DNA of 64,000 nt from Nemophila menziesii (lineage: Eukaryota; Streptophyta; Magnoliopsida; Boraginales; Hydrophyllaceae): NCBI GenBank assembly GCA_029959085.1, contig JARWIR010000018.1:2046001-2110000 (forward strand), written 5' to 3'. Below, in pieces: positions 46,280 through 56,646 of the stretch; position 1 is the stretch's first letter, and the number at the start of each line of letters is the position of its first letter. The position numbers were made by a program, and so were the translations under genes. Below the pieces are notes generated by a model that made no database searches, was not told the DNA's origin, and saw only the letters and a list, made by a program, of their open reading frames with translations.

Positions 46280-47549
46280 AAATTCAAAAAAAGGCGTTTG
46301 AAAAAAATTGAATTATTAATTAATACGATACCGACGACCAAGTCGTCGGTAATTTATAGAGATACCGACGACCTATGTCGTCGGTAAAATGATAAATATT
46401 ACCGGCGACACAAATAGTAGTCGTCGGTACGCCACGATTTGTCGACGGGTTGTACTCGTCGGTAAAAAAAGTTGGTCTGCAGACGAGAGCCCAAAGTCGC
46501 CGTCGGCAAGAGTGGATTTACCGACCAATTTCTAGGGACGACAGTTTACCGACGAGTGTTCGTCGGTAAACCATTTTACCCACGAAACTCGGTTGTTTAC
46601 CGACGACACGTGTCTTCGGCAAATAAACGACCTGTTGTAGTGCTTTCAGTACTATGGATATTTCTAATAGTTAGGAAGAAATGTACGTTGTTATTTGTAA
46701 TTTGATTCATTTTGTTTTGTTATTTTTCGATATAATTTAGCATAACTTTTATTGGGTGTATATTAGTTTAAAAACTTTTACTTGAGCTTGATTCGAAACA
46801 TTTTATTTTTAAAACTTTTGGAATTATTTATATAGAAAATTTAGATATTCCTTGTTATCAGTAATATGGAAAGAAATTTACAAAAAAATAAAGCAAAATC
46901 TAAGATATATGTATAAGAATTTTTTTTAACTCATTGACATTTTAGGAATAGAATGATATGGTGATTGAATTGTTCATATTATGCAAACTTAACAATTTTA
47001 TTTTCTATTGGAATTGGTGCATAATTTTGCAAATTTGATTATTAAGTCTTGTATTTAAAGCTTGTGACAGTATTGTCCCTTTTTTGTTTTTTCACTAAAT
47101 TATGTGTGTTGTCCTCTTATAGCAAAACATCTGGAGTTGCAATATATTTATTTATTAATATGAGTGTAATACAGTGGCACGTGGACTTAATATCAATAAT
47201 GTAATGTAAATAAAAAAAGACTTGATATTGTCATAAAATCAAAAAATAAGGGACTAAAAAGTTTTATTTACAAGATAAGGGGTTAATTGTTAAGAAGTGA
47301 AAGGTGAATCCTTGTGTAATCATAGTGGATCTACCCTATGCAGGGGACCATAGCCCGCCATAGTTTTGATATTCTATTTTGATCTCTAAAGTTTAATTTT
47401 ATAAAAAACACCCTTGGGTCTCGCAATCTTCCAAACATTCACTTGGTCCCTATATTTTCAAAGTTAAATCTTAAAGTCTTAATTTATTTTAGTCTATATA
47501 AATTTGTTTGTCTATGTAATATAATATAGGTTATTTTCGTCCAATATAG

Positions 47550-48287
47550 TAGGGCTGAAAAAATGCGAACCAGAAAAACGAACCGAACCAAAAAAATCAA
47601 AAACCGAAGAACCAAATAGTTCGATTTTCAATTTTCCAAAAACCAATTTTTTTGGTTCGGTTCGGTTTACTATGAAAAAACCGAACCAAAAAATCCGAAC
47701 AAAAAGCAAACCGAGAAAGGAAAAAAATAAGTAATGCGGGAAATTTTTTTATAACAATTTTGTGGAAGAAACTTTTTGTGAGAATTTATCATGTACGTGA
47801 AAATTTTGTTTAACTATTTAGTGGTGTTATAAGTGAATTTTTTTATATATTACTCAAGATTATTTTAGTAAGTGTCAATTACTTGATTGATTTTATGATT
47901 GTATGAATTTGGAAGTAATAGTATTAATTATATAAATATATTTAGTATTCTAAATTAAAATAATCGTTGTTAGATTATAAGTTTTTATTTAATTGATATA
48001 TTAATACCTCAATTATGTAATATTATTATAGTTGTATTGGGCTATTAGTCGCTATTGAAAAATGTATTTTAAGAAGTAGGTTAACAATTATTATTGGCTA
48101 AGCGTTCATATTCAAAGCGAACCATATTCTGAACCGAACCGAACCAAACCGAACGAATCCGGAACAAAAAACCGAATATGTAACCAAATGCGAACCATCC
48201 GGTTTGGTTTTTAAATTATCAAAAACCAAATCGTTCTGTTCCGGTTTTGGCAAAAAACGGAGACGAATCGAACCATGCTAACCCCTA
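47550..48287. mobile_element. hAT-type MITE rich in GGTTCGG/CCGAACC
   Basis: 738 bp flanked by a perfect 8-bp duplication CAATATAG (47542-47549 and 48288-48295). Ends: TAGGGCTGAAAAAATGCG and, inverted, TAGGGGTTAGCATGGTTCG. Both sides carry runs of GAACCGAACC or its complement, so much of the element can fold back. No coding capacity; a minus frame at 47512-47709 is a by-product. Confidence 0.93.
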
Positions 48288-48496
48288 CAATATAGAGACT
48301 TATAGTGCACTTGCATAATATAGGGGCCTATACAACAATAAATTCAAAAAATGATAAAATCTGACTAGTGAGTCCTGGCTCCTCCCTATTTATAACTCAT
48401 TTTCTGTAAATAAACTTTTTCTAACTAAATTTATAATAGTGTTTTAATTTTTCTTTTGTTTTATTTAATGAAATACAAATTAATTTGTATCTGCAG

Positions 48497-48514
48497 TTTG
48501 ATCAAAGGCAGTCG
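48497..48514 (+). pseudogene. NudC/BOBBER exon 4 relic (first six codons)
   Basis: CTGCAG acceptor followed by FDQRQS, then divergence. The match is short but the acceptor, the phase and the position before the 3' UTR agree with the other copies. Confidence 0.6.
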
Positions 48515-48805
48515 TTTAACTTTATTTGAAACTTTAGTTGCTGCACCAAATTTTTTAAATTTATTTTATAACATTTTAATTTATTTTACTTGTATATTTT
48601 CTTTGGGTTTTTGTATGATAATATATTGATTATGTAGTATAATACAGAAAACTAGAATATAGTTAATTTAAATAAATTCGATGTACAAACTTATATTACA
48701 TTTTTATTATAATATAGGGACCTACATTTTTTCTTAACTCATGTTTATTATTTTATATCACGAAATTATATTGAATGTGTTTGATTCCTATTTGTTGATG
48801 TTAAT

Positions 48806-48985
48806 GATTTATGTGAGAAGGAAGCTGAAGATTGTTGTTGGAACATTGTTGATATGACTTAGTGCTTTTATGGAATTTAAGATGTTACAACTTATTATAT
48901 ACATTAAATATTTTGGATTCATGATACTTTGTTTCTATGCTCTATTTTTTTGATATAGTCTCTAGTTGTTTCATTTTATATGGTT
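48806..48985 (+). pseudogene. NudC/BOBBER 3' UTR, second copy
   Basis: Matches 25689-25870 from the stop codon context ATGTGAGAAGGAAGCTGAAG onward (TTGTTGATATG, AAGATGTTACAACTTATTA). The coding part of the last exon is missing except for the final ATG-TGA. Confidence 0.8.
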
Positions 48986-49188
48986 ATCTTAAACTAGTTT
49001 TGTTTTCATTAACACAAAACAAAACAAACACCCCATATCTAGTATCTACAATACCAAATTATAATACTTCGAGTAGAACTAAGCCTACAATTTAACACCA
49101 GAAAGTTAGGAAATGGAAGTCTACATCCTATTAAAAACCCCACTTCAATCTATCTTAATGTTATTTGAATGGTTTTCCTTCTGAGTGA

Positions 49189-49398
49189 TCATAGAATTGA
49201 ACTATTGCTAAAAGGTCTTTCCATATTTCTTTCATCACATAATTTTCTACGAATTGATTCATGAATATGGCTGGATTTTTTTTCTAATACTTCTTCCAAA
49301 TTCAATCTATCGTTTAACATCATGGATCTATCTTTCTCATGTTGAAATTTTAAACATGTAATATCATCTTCATATTGTCGAAAATATCTTCCATTCAC
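49189..49398 (-). pseudogene. Exon of an unidentified convergent neighbour gene
   Basis: A 69-codon minus frame reads YFRQYEDDITCLKFQHEKDR, SMMLNDRLNLEEVLEKKSSH, IHESIRRKLCDERNMERPFS. It is rich in E, K and R in a coiled-coil-like pattern. Part of it (YEDDITC-K-QH-D/KDR) is conserved in the 25.9-kb copy despite differences in flanking DNA, which supports an originally coding sequence. It points toward the NudC 3' end, so the ancestral locus probably held two convergent genes. I do not recognise the family. Confidence 0.5.
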
Positions 49399-49999
49399 AT
49401 GAAAGTAAAAATCATCAATACAAACAAATAATATTTAAGAATTGTGTTGAGGGTTCTGGCTTGTATGGTGTCATCCCCCAATAGTTTTGAATGGTATTTA
49501 GCAAGATAATACCTTAATTAATTGTATTTTGAATGGTTGATTCTTTTTCTATTACTTCTCCTTATCGGGTTTAATCTATTAAAAATTACTAACACGAAAA
49601 ATTATATTATTCACCATCTCACACATCTATCGTTTAACAATAGAGTGATATGAGTAGTATGTAAATCTCTTATATTCAATTTCTTATAAATATTATATGA
49701 CAATATATTGACACTAATTTCTGAATCTGACAAAATTTGCTCTATATATAAGTGTCTTATGTCATATGGGGAGTAAATGCCCATGACTCTTTTATTTTTT
49801 GGAAGAGCAGAAATTGCAGAACTTGCCAAGATGCTATAAACATTGATGTTCAATTTTATTTTTTTGTTACGACCTTGATATAACTTCTAATGGGTACATA
49901 TCTTTTATATATTTAACATAAGAATGGATAATCTTAATTAATGATATGAAAGGTAAATTAACGTAGATTTTGTTAAAAGTATTTGATACTTTTTGCAAA

Positions 50000-51256
50000 T
50001 TTATGATAGAAAATAGTTGACATTACGAGTTAGTGTTAAAGCACTTAGATTGCATGAAAACACAGGTAATTGATAGGAAAGATTAATGAACAATGCAAAA
50101 AAAGTAAACTTGTGCTTAAGGAAAATGAGTTGTTTGTAGAACGTGAGATCTGAATGAGTAGAGAACCCACTTAGGTATGAACTAGAGGCAAGCTATGTAA
50201 ATAGGAAAATGATAGATGCATTCTTTGGTAGCCCTTTGAATCATTTTTTGCCTTCTCTCCCTGAATTCAATATTATCTGTCTTAGCCAAATTTTTAGCCT
50301 TTAAGCCTTTCTTTTGTCGCCACATTATAAGCCATATCCCCTTAGTTTATTAGGCATTTCCATATGACCCGCACTTGAATCACGACCCTGGGACTTCCTT
50401 TCTTGAGTTTGAGTTTGGGGTAGAGGGTCCACAATTATGGGAATTTACATTGGGTTGGCATTTTTGAGTTTATCAATTGTGCTCTGTTTTACATATTGGT
50501 GATGATTCACAGTTATTATATTAAAACCCTTTGTCGGGGTAAGAGTAAATGACAAAAAAGATATGGAAAGAAAAAAAATGTTATGAAAAATAGCATGATA
50601 TCTCAACATAAAAAAGAGAGTCATAGCTATACAAAAGAAAAACAAAAGAAAAAAATTGATATGAAAATAATATATATTTGGACCGGCAAAGAGGAAATTT
50701 GTATGTGAACATCTTTAGTGCTTATTGGTTTAATCTGGGGATGCTAAATTAGTGTGTCAAATGGGTTGAGTGAGAACATATTCGAGTGTAAACTCAAGCT
50801 CTTGGACAATTTGTCGATGGTAAGTGAGGAGAGAGCCAAAAGCTCACTTCAACTTTACCAAATATACATACCATACCGCCCCTAAGCCGATGTTAAACCC
50901 ATGAAGTCCTTGTGATTCCTAGATACACAGTGAGTTTATGATTCAACTAATAGGGAGTATGCTTAGTGGAGCATCCATAGCAAGTAAGGATCGATGAACA
51001 CCCTATAGCCACCATCTTGAAATAAGCAATAAACGTAAACTTCTAGAATTGTGAAATTAATTTTATATAGATATTATTTTGTGTTTGATTTTGTATGATA
51101 TGTGTATGTGTATATTGATTCCTAGGCTGTACTATATGAGATTTGTTTTAAGTTGTGCTTTGGGTGTATTTACTATATTCTGCCTTTTGCGTACACCTAA
51201 AGGCCTTTGTTTTTATTTTACTTTGTCGGGATGACAAAGGCTTGAGTTTGGGGTCT
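50000..51256 (+). mobile_element. 3' internal part of a Gypsy-type element
   Basis: Phrases in order: GAACGTGAGATCTG, CCATATGACCCGCAC, CCCTTTGTCGGGGTAA, GATATCTCAACAT, GGACCGGCAAAG, GTCAAATGGGTTGAGTGAGA, and a purine-rich GAGTTTGGGGTCT (51244-51256) directly before the LTR. The same series runs inverted at 57-58 and 59.3-60.1 kb. Non-coding apart from chance frames. Confidence 0.7.
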
Positions 51257-52300
51257 TGATGTCTCCCTATTTGTTCTAAATATTATCCCTTAGTAGACAT
51301 CATTTTAGGTGAATATTTGACTTATTTGATAGACTTTTATACTTATTTCGTCATAATGCACTTTCTCTCCTTAGAATTAGACTATTTGCATTTTTAGAGC
51401 TTTTGTGCGTTAATTTGTTTGTTTTTAGTGAAAAGTTAGTAGGTTCATGATTCTATGGAGAACCAATACAAGGAGGAGAAGTGTGAATTAAATTCTTTGA
51501 TCAAGTGGAGAAGCTAAAGGCAAGAAAAGAATTTCCAAGAACTAAACTAAAGAAGTTGCAGATCTGAAAGGCAGTTACTAATTTCTGTTTTTGGGCTACT
51601 TAGGAGCGTATTCAGCCTTGGGCTGTGAAACATAGTTTGATACCTTATCGAGTTAGGAAGATTCTCCAAGTTGAATCAACCCATTTGGAGTTGTTATGCA
51701 AACTTTACAACCGTTTTACGGGTTGTACACCAGTTACGGGAATTAAAGTACAAGATGAGCTTGGGCTTTTTATAATTTGACCTAATCCTCTTAACCTAGG
51801 CCTTAATCCGAATTTACAGGTACAAATAGACCTTTAGCCTCATTTTTACACACACTTCAGAGAATTACATCAAAGACTTCATATTTTCAATTCAGAGAAA
51901 GAAGTCCCTTAACTATGTTTTTCTTCAGGTGGTGGTTGAGCAATTAACAAGCTTGCTCAAGTTATTCAGGTCTGTTTATATTGTAAGATAATGAAGAAAT
52001 GTTATTATTTAATATAGTAATTATTTATTGATCTTTAATTCTACAGTTGATTGGATTATTTACTGATTATCAAATAAGAGGGAATGACTTTCGAGGAAAG
52101 CAAAAAGGCTTAGTGCAAGTTTACACGAATCACCATCTGAGAATCTTGAAATATCGTGGATATTAGAATTACTTGAAAGATCCAGGTCATTTTTTATACG
52201 TCTATGGTCACTTTAATTGAAAGTAATTTTTTCTCAGGTAAGATTTATGAATAATCCTGGCCGTTTAATACAATATATTTGTTAATATGACCATTTATAT
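51257..52300 (+). mobile_element. LTR (start defined, end uncertain) of the same element
   Basis: Starts TGATGTCTCC after the polypurine tract. The first 46 bp form an inverted repeat ending GACATCA at 51302. The right end is not defined; recognisable LTR-like sequence fades around 52.0-52.3 kb. No tRNA primer site was found. Confidence 0.6.
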
Positions 52301-53827
52301 ACTTTGTTAATAGGTTCTTCTTAATTGATGGCTTCATATTTGCAAATGCCAGAAGAGGGAACAAGAGTTGGTAAATTGCATAAATAGTCCTTTTAGATTT
52401 ATATATCTGTTTTATTAAGGTTTTTTTGTTGTTGATGCAATAAATTATGGTTGAGGAAATTATTTATGGTTTAGAATCCGGTATAATTTATTACACCATT
52501 AGACCCTATTTTATGTAAAATATCCATATATATCCGTGTTATTTTAATTTCACAAAGGTAGATTTGCAAAATTAATGTATAATACTGGTAATATTTGTGT
52601 AATTCGCATAACAAAGGACTAATATTGTAATTAACCCTTATTTATATCACAAACATCCAAAATTATTATTTGTTGCTTATATTTTTGTGGTCAAATTAGA
52701 TGCGCAATGATAAATTGTCATTATCATGTTCAGGGGTCGTATCATGTTCAGGAGGAGAAACCATTCCAAAATTTCTTTATTTACAAGCACAATTGGACAA
52801 ATTTTTCTTTATTTACTAGCCATATGCAATATTTACATATCTAATAGCCTGTCCACCAAACCTTGATATGCTTCAATAAACTTTAGATTTTCTGGAGCGG
52901 GTTCAAAATTCTCCTCTTGCTTCATCCCTTGCTATAAAACATTAATCTATTCAACATATTTTATTATTAGTTATCTATTATATTGGACCATCAAAGATTT
53001 CTTTTCTATTGGATAATCTTATGGATTCTTCTCAGATTACAATATTTAGAATTATCCATTTCTCATGTAAAAGTAAAGTTTTTCCTTGATCATAATTAGA
53101 AATAAGTTTTTATCATCTATCCCCTTGAGAAATTATGTATACATAAATTTGATTTTTTTTTATGTTTAAAATATTATCACTCACATTCACTGGCTACCAA
53201 CTATTATAATTGGTTAGAGTGATATCCATTAGAAGTGATTAATAATTACAATAGTTTTATTTATTAGTTTTTTTGGATCAGATTTGATGTCTTAACCCTC
53301 TAAAATTACTTCATTTGATCCTTATCCTGCTGCAATTAGCCAAAATTGTATATGTCTGTTGTTGTGTTCGTATTGGTCTCTATACATGTGAAAATCATTG
53401 TACATATACTTTATGGGTTTAAGGGTGGATGCATCAATTATACTTTATGGCGGTTTGTGAAGAGTTTGTTACCATATCAACTTCTTACCTTACCAAGATT
53501 AAACCTAGCCTCTCCAAATACGATTTTTTCAGACCCAAACCTTATAAAAACACCTTGGAGCTTGATTAAACCTCCACAACAAACACAACAACAACAAGAA
53601 GTCCTTCCTCCATCCTCCATAAACACATATTCTTCATCAAATTCGTCACACTACACCATAAAACACTATCAAAGATCATCAAGATATCAATAATTATTCC
53701 AAGAACAATCACATAAACCTTCTTCTACCATTAATGATCATTAATCCAAGCTAGAAACTCAAGCCACACCAAGCTTTCTTAAGTTTATTCTATCCTTGGT
53801 GTAACTTGAGTTGTGGGTTAATCAGAG
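52300..53827. other. AT-rich region and leader-like sequence before an extra ORF
   Basis: No gene is seen in 52300-53400. From about 53560 to 53827 the sequence is rich in CAA/ACA and C, like an untranslated leader, and ends at the ATG of the ORF at 53828. An open frame at 53346-53693 is probably chance. Confidence 0.45.
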
Positions 53828-54291
53828 ATGACAAACAGAACGGATGCTATGGTTAATAAGAGGAAGTTTTCAATCCTATGGAAGAACAAGAATTTACCTG
53901 GAGCCACAATTGAAAAGGCCATCAATTTTGATGAACCTGTTGAAAAGAAACCAAAGATAGAGGCACCAGCACAACCACTACGAAAGAGATTAACAGCCAA
54001 AATGAGTGTACCACCAAGGCCTAAAGAAAAGACATCAATTCGAGATCAAGGTTATTCGTCATATCTTAACGAGTCAGGCCATCCACCAACATGGGAAATT
54101 AAATTAACAGACGATATTAATTATTTACGAAAAGAATTTCTGCATGCTGGGAGGAAATTGACAAGATTAATCAGGTATTGGGTGAAATAACTGAGAACTT
54201 GGATATCTATAATTATTCTTCTTCAGAGGAGGAGGAGGAGGACATGCTAGATCTTTACGGACAAGTACCCAGTTCTAATTCTGCTTCTTAA
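53828..54291 (+). pseudogene. Extra ORF of a Gypsy-type element, copy 1
   Basis: Starts MTNRTDAMVNKRKFSILWKN, continues FDEPVEKKPKIEAPAQPLRK (basic, NLS-like), SSYLNESGHPPTWEIKLTDD and INYLRKEFLHAGRKLTRLIR. After a frameshift near 54175 it continues ITENLDIYNYSSSEEEEEDM and ends SSNSAS, stop. It precedes the GTGTCGTGGGGACACGG and purine-rich sequences that stand at the 3' side in related elements, so it lies between pol and the 3' LTR. No known family is recognised. Confidence 0.55.
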
Positions 54292-55070
54292 TTGCTTATA
54301 TGCGTTAGGTAGTTTAGTTAGTTTAATTTTAAATTTTATTGCTTTATTGAGTCTTATTCGTGTCGTGGGGACACGGCTCACTTTTGAGTTGGGGGTGGGG
54401 ATTTGTTGTCCTCATCTTCCTTTTGTTTTTACATAAAATTTAAAAAAATTAGGTTTGAATGGGCATAGAATATATTGAATGTACCTATTTAGCATGATTT
54501 AATTAGTTAATGATAGTAGGTAGTATGTTTTTGAACGGTGTTACAAATATGTTTAGTATGCATGTGTGAAAACATGAAATAAAAGATAGAAAAGTCATGT
54601 TGAAACATAGGGATAGTTATTTGGTGTGTAGAACGTGAGGTTTGGAAGTAGTTGAAAACCCACTTGTTTATAAACTATTAGTGAAAATGTAACAAAATCC
54701 GGTAGTTAGAAAAGTGAATAAGGCAGTTCTTTCATATTTAAGCCTTTTAGCCTTTTTATTAACCACATTACAAACCATACCCCTTAGTTTTTAGGACTTA
54801 TCCATATGACCCGCACTCGAATTGCAAAACCTGAGACAAGTCATTTTAAGAGCTTGAGTGTGGGGTGTTGGGTTTCATCATTAGGGAACATTGGGTTTGA
54901 GAAATTGTAATTGTGATATTATTGATGATGAAAAGTTATTATTGTAACCCTTTGTCGGGGTAATAGTAAATGAAAAAAAGCTGAAAAGCATGAATTGAAA
55001 AGCAAAATATATATATATATATGAAAAATAGCTTGATATCTCAACATCAAAAAGAGAGTATGGTGGGTCT
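54292..55070 (+). mobile_element. 3' internal part of a Gypsy-type element, cut by an inverted LTR
   Basis: GTGTCGTGGGGACACGGCTC, TTTGAGTTGGGGGTGGGG, then AACGTGAGGTTTGG, CCATATGACCCGCACTCG, CCCTTTGTCGGGGTAATAG and GATATCTCAACATC. It stops near 55070, where a minus-strand LTR begins. Confidence 0.65.
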
Positions 55071-55074
55071 CGGT

Positions 55075-56031
55075 GTGTTATAAAATAATGCAATAAAAGT
55101 AAAGGAATAAAGGATCCACAGACCTCAAGTGTACGGTCATTCCAAGTAATAGATAAGTAAATACGGGAAAATCGTCTCCACATGGATTTAAGTAGTTATT
55201 CTAAATTCGTGTTCAATATCAGAATTGATAGTTTTAATTGTCTTAATTAAAAAGATAAGCAATGAAGTATTTTGTTTTCTAATTAAATAAATAAAAAATG
55301 ATAAACAAGTATTCAAATAAGATATGGAGATGCAAGTATGAATCTATCCTATTAAATCTATGATTACTAAGAATAAGGGTGAATGAAGAATTTCACAATA
55401 GTCAGGACTCTATAATCTCCTAACCCCCATCAGGGTTGACTTAGGAGCTATCCTACGGTATTACAAACCCTGTCGGGGCAATTATAAGCTATGTTCAGAT
55501 GATTAATATCTATACCCAATTGGCTACGTGGTTAGTCAAGCCCGTCAGGGTCAATAACGGATACCACGCGTCTATATCCTAATGTGTAATTAAACCCCTG
55601 TCAAGGTGATCACTTTGCCACTTAAGTGAATAGCCTAATTACTAAAACCTACCCTTGATTCGCGACGTCGATGATAGTAAAAAAGAACAAGAATATAGTC
55701 AATGGAAATTAAGAACCAATTCAATTAAATACTAAAATCCCAGATTCAAACTAAAACAGAAAAACAATGATCAATTATTCATATAATTACAATCCTAAAG
55801 AGAAATTATGCATAAGAAAACTCTTGAATAAGTAGCTTAGAAATACCTCATAGAAAAAATAGATCTAATACTAATCTACCCAAATAATAGAGATGGAGAA
55901 GTGTTGAATTGATGTAGTTAAGCTCTAGCTCTTGCTTCTTCCTTCTCTAGATCCTCCTGATTGCTTCTATGATGAATTATGTATGTATATTAAGCTTATG
56001 CAGCCAAGGGATGATTTTCTAGGGTTTAGAA

Positions 56032-56077
<46 letters not shown>

Positions 56078-56646
56078 TTCTAGGTCGAAATCTTGGATTA
56101 GGGGTCAAGTAAAAGAGTCCAAGCCCAACTCAAATTCGTAACCCTAAAATCTAAAAAAGGTAAGAAATTGTTGCTGTTTTGTTTTGGCCGTAACTGCTTT
56201 AATACTTATCCGTTTGATGTATTCCAATAGTTGAAACTGATTGCCTCGTAAAGCTCTTTAACTTTGTTTCAAACCATTATTCCAAATTCCTAGCCAATAT
56301 AGAGTTATAAGCCCTTTATGGACGTGGCTGGTGAAATTCAAATTTATTTGGCAGCTTTTCCTTCCTAGTTTGAACTCTGTTTCCTTGTATCTCTTGAATT
56401 CTTCAAGATCTTATTCCTTATCTCCTTAGAATTTATTTGACATCTAATTTATTTCTATATTATCTTTAAAGCTTCACATTAACACACAAACTAAACCAAA
56501 TATGCTCTAAAAATAATAATTCATCAAATCAAGACAAGAAATAGGAATATTACGAATTAAGCACAAAACTCAATATAAAAATACCATTTTCTACCTAAAA
56601 TGATGTCTCCTAAGGGCTTATATTTAGAACAATTAGGGAGACATCA
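55075..56646 (-). mobile_element. Gypsy-type LTR, minus orientation (~1.57 kb)
   Basis: In element sense it starts TGATGTCTCCCTAATTG at 56646, next to the polypurine AGTTGGGGGTCT (56647-56658 inverted), and ends near 55075-55080 after GACCGTACACTTGAGGTC, a motif common at the 3' side of such LTRs. A (TA)n tract lies at 56035-56075. The internal repeats CCTGTCGGGGC, CGTCAGGGTC and CTGTCAAGGTG recur at 55460-55610. The end next to 55075 is uncertain. Confidence 0.65.

Larger units (their letters stand above)
37586..46642 (+). mobile_element. CACTA (En/Spm) DNA transposon, 9057 bp
   Basis: Begins CACTACTATAGTTCG and ends inverted as CACTACAACAGGTCG, with a 3-bp CTT duplication (37583-37585 and 46643-46645). 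Many copies of TTACCGACGAC and its complement fill both subterminal regions (37600-37885, 46165-46620). It carries a TNP2-like gene (38671-42381) and a second gene (44257-45847), both damaged. The joined flanks restore a phrase seen near 1700-1735 and 28825-28860, proving insertion into the background repeat. Confidence 0.96.
46643..49990 (+). repeat. Background NudC-region copy 4, right part
   Basis: Resumes after the CACTA element with the sequence that follows the leader in copies 1-3. It holds a hAT MITE (47550-48287), an exon 4 relic (48497), the NudC 3' UTR (48806-48985), the convergent neighbour exon (49189-49398) and then intron-like repeat matching 26.1-26.5 kb. The CS exons are absent: 48740-48805 matches 34200-34290 and joins straight to the 3' UTR. 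Confidence 0.7.

Noticed and set aside
53346..53693. 115-codon frame before the extra ORF
   Set aside because: Its second half is CAA/ACA-rich leader sequence, and the frame has no counterpart in the related element at 60.7-61.0 kb.
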